From contig JAIQFR010000064.1 of the NCBI GenBank assembly GCA_020073205.1, positions 1 through 36,511 of the forward strand: a stretch of 36,511 nt of DNA, written 5' to 3'. The stretch comes from Terriglobia bacterium (GTDB taxonomy: Bacteria > Acidobacteriota > Polarisedimenticolia > Polarisedimenticolales > JAIQFR01). A model generated the notes under the pieces. The model was not told the origin of the DNA. It was given only the letters and a program-made list of their open reading frames with translations, and ran no database searches. Positions 31,083 through 36,511 of this stretch are shown in pieces. The stretch's first letter is position 1; each line of letters starts with the position of its first letter. The translations under genes were made by a program, and so were the position numbers.

Positions 31083-33269
31083 TCACGGACAGGTGCTGGG
31101 TACCGGTACCGGAGCCCCGGTCCCGTCGCGGCCGATGACCGAATCCCCGCACCCGCGCCGCCCGACCAGGTACCAGGCGACCGCGTTCTGAGGCGGATTC
31201 GGATCCGAGAGCGACGGGACGCTCGCCGTGCCCAGACAGGTCTCGTCGTATTGCCACGGCGCGCCCGGCGGCGGCTCCTCGCCACGGTAGACGACGAACG
31301 TGCCGCCCGAGCCCCCATCGTCCCAGGCCAGGTTCGCCACCCCTCCCGACCGGCCGAGGCGGAGGCTGCCGCCGATCTCCAATGGGGGCGCGTTCGTGGG
31401 ATCGGCCGGCGCGCAGTCGCAGGCGTCCCCGAAGGCATCGCCGTCCTGGTTCGCCTGGCTCGCATTGGCGACGAGCTGGCAGTTGTCCGCGCAGTTCGTG
31501 ACACCGTCGCCGTCGGCATCTCCGGGCTCGTCGATCGAGCCGTCGCAGTTGTTGTCGACCCCGTCGCAGAGCTCGACGTGCCCCGGGGCCTGCGCCGCGC
31601 TGGCGTCGTTGCAGTCGCCTCCCAAGGGCGTGAACCCGTCACCGTCGCAATCCGCCTCGGTCCCGATGATCGAAGCGATCCCCGCGTCCTGTCCCGGAGA
31701 AGGCAGGAGATCCTTGCTGATCGAGCCCACGAGCAGATCGGGCTCCCCGTCGCCGCTGAGGTCGACGGAGGCCGAGACGGTGGAGCCGAACTGGTCGAAG
31801 GCCGAGGCCGAGACCGGGTCCGTGATTCGCTGGACCACGGCGCCCGTGCCGGTGTCGAAGACGAGCACCGAGCCGGCGTCGTTTCCGGCCGAGGTGTCGT
31901 CGAATGGAGCTCCCGCCGCGATCCACGGTCGTCCGGGAGTCGTCCGGTTCGGCCAAACGGCGAGCGAGAGCCCGATGCAATCCGAGGAAGCGCTGGCCGG
32001 GTCGGTCATCTTCGAGATGCGCGTGTGGAGACGCCCGTCGAGGAGGAGAACGCTCCCGTCGGAGGTCACCCCCGACCGGGTGTCGTCGAAGGGCGCGCTG
32101 GCGACGATCTCGACGACGCCGTCGCCGGTGATGTCGGGGTAGATGGCGAGCGCCTGGCCCAGGTTGTCGTCGGCGCCCCCCTGGGGATCGAGCATCCGGG
32201 CGACGAAGCTCCCGTCGGCTCCCGAGAACAGGAGCACGGAGCCCGCGTTGACTCCCGCGGTATCGTCGTTCGGCTCCCCGGCCACGATGTCGGGAACCCC
32301 GTCGCCCGTCAGGTCGGGCGTTCCCAGGACCGCGGCCCCGAGAAACGCCTGCGTCGACGGGCTCGGGTCCTGCAAACGCCGGAGGACGGCGCAGGTCGCT
32401 CCCGAGAACACGATCACCTCCCCCTGCTGCGAGAACGCGCCGCTCCTGTACGGAACACCCGCGACGATCTCGGGAACACCGTCGCCGTCGAGGTCCCCCA
32501 CGGACGCCACGCCCCCGCCATACCAATTGTTTCCGCCGACATTTCCCGGGTTGTTTCCGAAGCCGAGGAAGTCGTTGCTCGCCGCGCTCGGATCGACGCA
32601 CTTCCGGATCGAGGCGCAGTTCGCGCCGCTGAACGCGACGACGCTTCCGGAATTCGGCGTGTTGGGATTGTCGTCGAACGGCGCCGCCGCGACGACGTCC
32701 GGAACGCCGTCCCCGTTCAGGTCCGGCGTCACGGCCAGGGACCACCCGAGAGAGTCCCCGGACAGGCCGAGAGGATCGATCATCCGGCACACGACCGTCC
32801 GCGTGGCGCCAGAGAAGAGCGTCACGCTCCCGCGGTCGATCGTCGGGCTGTCGTCGAGCCGGCTCGCGACGAGAAAATCGGGGCGCCCGTCGCCGGTGAC
32901 ATCGGGGATGCCCGCCACCGCGCTCCCGAACCGATCGCCCGCCGCGCCGGTGGGATCCGTGACGCGCACGCCGGCGGCGAGCGAAGGGAACCCTTCGTCC
33001 GTGATGCCGTCGCAGTCGTCGTCCCGTTGATTGCAGACCTCGACCCGGGAGGGATTCACTTCCTGACGGGTGTCGTCGCAATCGCCGCACAGAAGGCCCG
33101 TCGGGTCGCATCCGGGAACGGTGCACGCGGCGTAGCCGTCGTGGTCCGCGTCGGGGCATTGCGCCGCGCGACCCGCCGAGAGCGCCCCGAGAAGAACGAC
33201 GCCGAGCACGCCCGCTCGTATCCATACGCCTCGAGCGGCGCTTCGCGCGCGCGATATCGAGGGTGCCAT
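31083..33269 (-). CDS. Secreted FG-GAP (integrin alpha-like) and MopE-motif protein
   Basis: The 728-residue protein has a signal peptide (VLGVVLLGALSAGRAAQ). A MopE-type metal-binding motif follows (DADHDGYAACTVPGCD, later CNQRDDDCDGITDEG). Residues about 100-570 contain six or seven FG-GAP propeller repeats of the form DPxGxxGDxFGxAVAxxPDxxGDGxPDxxVxAP, which bind calcium. A second MopE/thrombospondin-3-like segment (GDCNDASAAQAPGHVELCDG, DVDNNCDGSIDE, DADGDGVTNCADNC) and an Fn3-like tail (LAWDDGGSGGTFVVYRGEE, then CP at the end) complete it. ATG 33269 is chosen for the signal peptide and the CAGGAGGAGAC ribosome-binding site. Its job is probably cell-surface adhesion or calcium/copper binding (inference from domains). 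Confidence 0.9.
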   Translation of the reverse strand: MAPSISRARSAARGVWIRAGVLGVVLLGALSAGRAAQCPDADHDGYAACTVPGCDPTGLLCGDCDDTRQEVNPSRVEVCNQRDDDCDGITDEGFPSLAAGVRVTDPTGAAGDRFGSAVAGIPDVTGDGRPDFLVASRLDDSPTIDRGSVTLFSGATRTVVCRMIDPLGLSGDSLGWSLAVTPDLNGDGVPDVVAAAPFDDNPNTPNSGSVVAFSGANCASIRKCVDPSAASNDFLGFGNNPGNVGGNNWYGGGVASVGDLDGDGVPEIVAGVPYRSGAFSQQGEVIVFSGATCAVLRRLQDPSPSTQAFLGAAVLGTPDLTGDGVPDIVAGEPNDDTAGVNAGSVLLFSGADGSFVARMLDPQGGADDNLGQALAIYPDITGDGVVEIVASAPFDDTRSGVTSDGSVLLLDGRLHTRISKMTDPASASSDCIGLSLAVWPNRTTPGRPWIAAGAPFDDTSAGNDAGSVLVFDTGTGAVVQRITDPVSASAFDQFGSTVSASVDLSGDGEPDLLVGSISKDLLPSPGQDAGIASIIGTEADCDGDGFTPLGGDCNDASAAQAPGHVELCDGVDNNCDGSIDEPGDADGDGVTNCADNCQLVANASQANQDGDAFGDACDCAPADPTNAPPLEIGGSLRLGRSGGVANLAWDDGGSGGTFVVYRGEEPPPGAPWQYDETCLGTASVPSLSDPNPPQNAVAWYLVGRRGCGDSVIGRDGTGAPVPVPSTCP

Positions 33270-33419
33270 GTCTCCTCCTGTTCGACGATCGCCGGGCCCG
33301 ACGTTCGGGCCCATGATCCGAGGCCGAGGTCCGGTGACGGACCCGGGCGTCGCGCCGCCCACCCCCCTCCCACATCCTCCAAGCGTTCCGATTCTCCTCT
33401 GAGCCCGAGCGGCTCGCCA

Positions 33420-34383
33420 CCGGGTCGCCGACCGGGTCGGGCACCGGCGCGTCGGGCAGCGCTCATCGCGCGGGTTCTCGCCGCGGTGGCCGTGGTCGCC
33501 CTCGCCTTCACGCTTTGGCGGAAGCCTCCGCCCGCCTCATCTGGGCTTCCGGGTCTCTCCCGACGGCTTGCGAGCCCTCGTCCAATCCGGGTCCGGAGGC
33601 GGCGCCTCGGACCTGTGGCTCGTCGACCTCCGTACCGGCGCGATGAACCGGCTCACCCACGGCGGTCAGAGCGGCCTCGGCGTCTGGCTTCCCGACGGCG
33701 TTCGGCTCGTATACCCGCGCGCCAATTCCGAAGGGGGTGACTCGGTCGTCGTGCGCCGGCTGGACGGCGCGGGCGGGGAGTGCGAGATCGCCCGGGCCGC
33801 GAATCCCGTGTTCGTCACCGGCGTCACGCCCGACGGTCGCGAGGTGATCTACAGCGACTTCGGGAAGCGGGACGGCCGCCTGCACCTCGCCGCGGTGGAT
33901 GGCGCCGCCGCGTCCCGGGAGATCCCCGCCGAGGGCGGGGGGTACGAAATGGCCGGCACCCTGTCGCCCGACGGCAAGTGGCTCACCGACGTGACGAACA
34001 GGACGCACCGAGAGGAGGTGTGCCTGCGGCGCCTGGACGGGAGCGGAGGAAGCTGGCAGCTCACCAACAACCAGGGCGGCGGCGTCCGCTGGGGACGGGA
34101 CAAACGCGAGCTGTTCGTCGTAACCGGAGAGATCCTGATGCGCGTGCCCCTCGCCGCACGCGGCGACGACCTCTCGATCGGACCGGCCGAGCCCCTCTTC
34201 GACGTGCCCCCGACACCGACGGAAAGCTCGCTCCGCGAGTACGAGTACGACCCGGTCCACGACCGGTTCCTCTTCGCCCGCCCGCCGAGAGGGGTTTCGG
34301 AACGGCGCGAGATCGCAGTGTCGCTGAGTTGGGCGAAACGGCTGAAGTCGCGGCTGGGTGAGAAGCATGGAGAGCGGAGATAG
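33420..34383 (+). pseudogene. Membrane-anchored TolB-like propeller remnant, frameshifted
   Basis: A frame from about 33420 encodes a basic stretch and a transmembrane helix (ALIARVLAAVAVVALAFTLW, 33465-33520). It runs into RKPPPAS and then shifts one frame near 33540 to GFRVSPDGLRALVQSG, after which a PD40/TolB-like propeller of about 270 residues continues to the stop at 34383 (SDLWLVDLRTGAMNRLT, VTPDGREVIYSDF, LSPDGKWLTDVTN). This is the back half of a kinase-TM-propeller protein like the one at 23684; the kinase domain is missing, and its place is taken by the head of the FG-GAP gene on the other strand. No alternative start at 33568 (TTG) has a ribosome-binding site. Intact expression is unlikely. 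Confidence 0.55.
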
Positions 34384-34581
34384 GCCTGGGAGTCCTCGCG
34401 ACGTCGATGTCGGGGACAGGGCTCGAACCTCCATGGCCCCAAGGCCGTGGGATTCTGAGGGGAGGTCCACCGAGGGTGTAAGACTCGCGGCACCTCTGCG
34501 TCCGCATGGGTGAGCGGCGCCGAAGCGGGACCACCACGAAGGCGGACCCGGTGAAACGCCTCGAAAGGAAAGGAGCTCCCC

Positions 34582-34737
34582 ATGTCGAACCCGACCCAGG
34601 ACTTCTGCTCCTGCGGAACCGCCTGCACTTGCTCCCCCCGCGTCCTCCGCCCAGAGACCGAGCCCTTGGTCCGGGCGGCCTGCTGCGAGGACGGCCGGTC
34701 TACCGGTCAGCCGACCCGGTGCGACTGTGGGTGCTGA
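34582..34737 (+). CDS. Small Cys-rich metallothionein-like peptide
   Basis: A 51-residue open frame with nine cysteines: C9-S-C11, C15-T-C17, C34-C35, and C47-D-C49-G-C51. The clustered CxC and CC pairs are the hallmark of metallothionein-type metal ligands, and the peptide has no helix-forming core. AAAGGAAAGGAG (34564-34575) sits six bases before the ATG, a strong ribosome-binding site. The stop is 70 bases before the sigma factor, with a strong hairpin between. It does not match a named metallothionein family by eye, so the function (copper, zinc, cadmium or silver binding) is inferred from cysteines and neighbours. Confidence 0.6.
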   Translation: MSNPTQDFCSCGTACTCSPRVLRPETEPLVRAACCEDGRSTGQPTRCDCGC

Positions 34738-34744
34738 AGCGCTC

Positions 34745-34782
34745 TCGGGGCCCCGCGGCGTATCCTCGTCGCGGGGCCCCGA
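34745..34782 (+). terminator. Strong hairpin between the Cys-rich peptide and sigma factor genes
   Basis: TCGGGGCCCCGCG (34745-34757) pairs perfectly with 34770-34782, a 13-bp GC stem with a 12-base loop (GCGTATCCTCGT). It begins eight bases after the peptide stop and is followed by TTCCGTTCG. It can act as a terminator or attenuator that gives the peptide more transcript than the sigma factor. Confidence 0.6.
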
Positions 34783-34807
34783 TTCCGTTCGTCCGGGAGG
34801 CACTTTC

Positions 34808-35398
34808 ATGGATGGGAGCCAGGCCGCAGGCCCGCCCGACCCAGAGACGCTCGCCGTGTCGCCGGGAATCGTCGCGGTGCTGGTCGAGAACCACCGCCGG
34901 TTCCTCGCGTTCCTCGAGCGTCGCGTCGGCTCGCGGGACGTCGCGGAGGACATCCTGCAGGATGCCTTCGTGCGCGGCCTGGCCCGTGCGGGCCAGCTCC
35001 GCGATCAGGAGTCGGTCGTCGCGTGGTTCTACCGCTCGCTTCGCAACGCGCTGGCCGACCACTGGCGCCGGCGAAGCTCCGAGCGGCGGATCTTCGACGA
35101 TGCCGCGGCCGGGGCCGAGCCGTCGGTCGATCCCGAGCTGATGAAGACCGTCTGCGAGTGCGCCACGGCGCTGCTCGACACGCTGAAGCCGGAGTACGCG
35201 GAGGCGCTCCACCGGGTGGAGCTGGACGGCGTCAGCGTGAAGGATTTCGCACGGGAGAAGGGCGTCACCCCGAACAACGCCTCCGTGCGGCTGTTCCGGG
35301 CGCGCGAGGCGCTTCGACGTCAGGTCGAGCGCAGTTGCGGCACCTGCGCCGAGCACGGGTGCCTCGACTGCACCTGCGGCGGATCCGCGTGCGGCTGA
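34808..35398 (+). CDS. ECF-type RNA polymerase sigma factor with Cys-rich C-terminal tail
   Basis: The 196-residue protein has sigma region 2 (VGSRDVAEDILQDAFVRGL, then VAWFYRSLRNALADHWRR) and region 4 (LKPEYAEALHRVELDG, VSVKDFAREKG, ASVRLFRAREALRRQ). It lacks region 3, so it is an ECF factor. The last 22 residues hold six Cys: CGTC, GCLDCTC and AC, plus VCEC (2) near residue 117. Such a tail could bind a metal directly and gate DNA or core binding; a similar Cys-rich extension is known in ECF factors of the CorE type, which sense metal through it without a classic anti-sigma factor. ATG 34808 has CGGGAGG upstream. No anti-sigma gene is visible. Confidence 0.87.
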   Translation: MDGSQAAGPPDPETLAVSPGIVAVLVENHRRFLAFLERRVGSRDVAEDILQDAFVRGLARAGQLRDQESVVAWFYRSLRNALADHWRRRSSERRIFDDAAAGAEPSVDPELMKTVCECATALLDTLKPEYAEALHRVELDGVSVKDFAREKGVTPNNASVRLFRAREALRRQVERSCGTCAEHGCLDCTCGGSACG

Positions 35399-35632
35399 CG
35401 AGGTCCGATCCGCGGCGGGCGGCCTGCCTCTCCGGTCCGATCGTCTCTTGGCGGCCACCGGTGCGTGACCGATCCGAGTCTGCCCATCCCGCCGCGATCG
35501 ACTCGAAGGAGCGCCCGCGAGGCTCCCGCGCACACTTCCGCACATGTCCTGCACGATTGCCGCACCTCCCCGAGGCACACTCGATCCCGTGGGCGGCGGC
35601 ATGGGGCCGCGGCCCGAACGCGGAGGGTTCCG

Positions 35633-36104
35633 ATGAAGACCACGACGATGATCCTGGGTGCGGCGGGCCTCGCGCTGGCCGTCGGCCTGGTGGCGGTGGC
35701 GGGGACGGCGGACCACGGCGGACACGGCGGACACGGGCCCCACGGCGCCGAAGGCCCGTTGGCGGTGCCCCAGATGGTGGCCTGGCTGGTGGACGGGGCG
35801 CTCGACGGCCTCGGGGTCAGCGACGAGCAGCGGGGCCGGGTGCTGGCGGTGAAGGACCGGGTGATGTCCCAGGCCCAGGCCCTGCACGCGGAGCACGCGG
35901 CGACCCACGAGGAGTTCAAGCGGCAGTGGGACGCCGACAGGATGGACGCCGCCCGCCTGCACGCGCTGGTGGACGCGCATGGAGGACCTTCGCCGGGTGC
36001 TCCACGCCGCGGTGGACGGGGTGGTGGAAGTTCACGACACCTTGACCCCCGAGCAGAGGCGGGTGCTGACGGAGCGGCTGGAGGCGATGCACGGGGAGAA
36101 GTGA
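35633..36104 (+). pseudogene. Spy/CpxP-like periplasmic metal-stress protein, frameshifted near 35975
   Basis: A signal peptide (ILGAAGLALAVGLVAVAG) leads to a His-rich segment HGGHGGHGPHG (28-38) and an all-helical core: VPQMVAWLVDGALDGLGVSDE, QRGRVLAVKDRVMSQAQALH and EEFKRQWDADRM. At ALVDA the frame jumps. In the next frame from 35979 it goes on as MEDLRRVLHAAVDGVVEVHD, then LTPEQRRVLTERLEAMHG to the stop at 36102. Helical repeats with LTPEQR are the Spy/CpxP/ZraP signature; such proteins bind zinc or copper and act as periplasmic chaperones. Uncorrected, the first frame would run on as a Gly/Arg-rich tail. The shift may be an assembly error. The gene is 234 bases after the sigma factor and 13 before the next regulator. 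Confidence 0.7.
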
Positions 36105-36117
36105 TTATCATTCGAGC

Positions 36118-36511
36118 GTGACCACCGAGCCGATCCTGGCCGCGCTCCTCGTCGAGGACGACCTGCGCCTGGCGAGGCTGACCGCCGAATACCTCTCGGG
36201 CCACGGGGTCGCCGTCACGCACGTCGCGGACGGCGCCCGTGGTCTGGAGGAGGCCCGGCGTCGCCGCTACGACGTCGTACTCCTCGACCTGATGCTCCCG
36301 GGGCTGGACGGCCTCTCGGTGTGCCGGCAGCTTCGCGAGCGCTCCGACGTACCGATCCTGGTCCTGACCGCCCGCGGGGAGGAGGCGGACCGGGTGCTGG
36401 GGCTGGAGCTGGGGGCCGATGATTACCTGGCGAAGCCGTTCTCCGCGCGGGAGCTCCTGGCCCGGATCCGGGCCGCCGTCCGGCGAGCCCGAGGGCAGGC
36501 CGGCCCGCCCG
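36118..36511 (+). CDS. OmpR/PhoB-type response regulator, partial (cut by window end)
   Basis: The visible 131 residues are a complete receiver domain: LLVEDDLRLARLTAEYL (acidic pair), Asp57 in LLDLMLPGLDG as phospho-acceptor, LVLTARG with the switch Thr, and Lys107 in DYLAKPFSARELLARIRAAVRR. The linker RARGQAGPP begins the hinge before an expected winged-helix DNA-binding domain outside the window. The residues around DDYLAKPF match metal- and envelope-stress regulators such as CusR and CpxR. GTG 36118 lies 13 bases after the Spy-like stop and has no clear ribosome-binding site of its own, implying translational coupling. A histidine kinase gene is expected downstream. Confidence 0.88.
   Translation, partial: MTTEPILAALLVEDDLRLARLTAEYLSGHGVAVTHVADGARGLEEARRRRYDVVLLDLMLPGLDGLSVCRQLRERSDVPILVLTARGEEADRVLGLELGADDYLAKPFSARELLARIRAAVRRARGQAGPP

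Noticed and set aside
30864-33740. 958-codon plus-strand open frame opposite the FG-GAP gene
   Set aside because: It lies antisense to a gene with clear domains; only the last part, from about 33420, makes sense, as a propeller remnant.
34405-34480. tRNA-like 3' half on the minus strand (GGTTCGAGCCC T-arm, possible long variable arm)
   Set aside because: The anticodon and acceptor stems do not pair and no matching 5' half exists; it could be a decayed tRNA, but it cannot be supported.
1-36511. CRISPR arrays, insertion sequences, integrases, phage genes
   Set aside because: No direct-repeat/spacer pattern and no transposase, integrase or structural phage motifs were found in any reading frame examined.

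Overview
The window looks like a chromosomal segment of a high-GC, Gram-negative, probably soil or sediment bacterium, most likely of the Acidobacteriota (Thermoanaerobaculia/Vicinamibacteria type) or a neighbouring phylum. I infer this from gene style only: Hanks-type kinases fused to TolB-like propellers or polytopic membrane domains, a giant reg_prop sensor kinase, FG-GAP/MopE secreted proteins, a YXWGXW-repeat protein and secreted proteins ending in a fibronectin-like, Cys-containing tail. No rRNA, convincing tRNA, IS element, phage gene or CRISPR array was seen. Three probable frameshifts (about 5125-5133, 33540 and 35975) suggest either assembly errors in a draft genome or real decay.

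Layout. 2-1399: 3' part of a secreted multidomain protein. 1452-1925 (-): DoxX membrane protein. 2121-4701, probably continuing to 5336: an operon behind a palindromic promoter, with a DUF134 regulator, a NifX/NifB-like protein, TrmO, a methionine gamma-lyase-like PLP enzyme and a frameshifted DUF523/TudS-like protein. Its theme is sulfur and Fe-S handling. 5454-7919: P3A-type proton ATPase. 8157-9318: P-II-like protein, hotdog thioesterase, DUF2892 protein. 9465-13964: reg_prop/HisKA_3 sensor kinase, its NarL-type regulator and a lone receiver protein. 14088-17164: two overlapping genes for secreted proteins, the second a zinc-metalloprotease-like protein with HAF repeats. 17373-19428: DUF1579 protein, cytochrome c-like protein, RidA-family protein.

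19584-23683 is a patchwork: a kinase gene cut off after its first 43 codons, a YXWGXW protein (-) with 60-bp tandem repeats, a serine beta-lactamase-like protein with a membrane tail (-), and an AraC fragment (-). 23684-26359: intact kinase-TolB fusion. 26457-27264: ArsR/AHSA1 pair with a very clear leaderless promoter/operator. 27355-33269 (-): ankyrin protein, zinc-ribbon/kinase/polytopic membrane protein, FG-GAP/MopE secreted protein. 33420-34383: a membrane-anchored propeller remnant without its kinase.

34582-36511, the right end, is the most interesting region: a 51-residue Cys-rich (metallothionein-like) peptide, a strong hairpin, an ECF sigma factor whose last 22 residues carry six cysteines, a His-rich Spy/CpxP-like periplasmic protein (frameshifted) and an OmpR-type response regulator cut by the window end. 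I read it as a metal-responsive module in which thiol ligands appear both on a small peptide and on the sigma factor itself.
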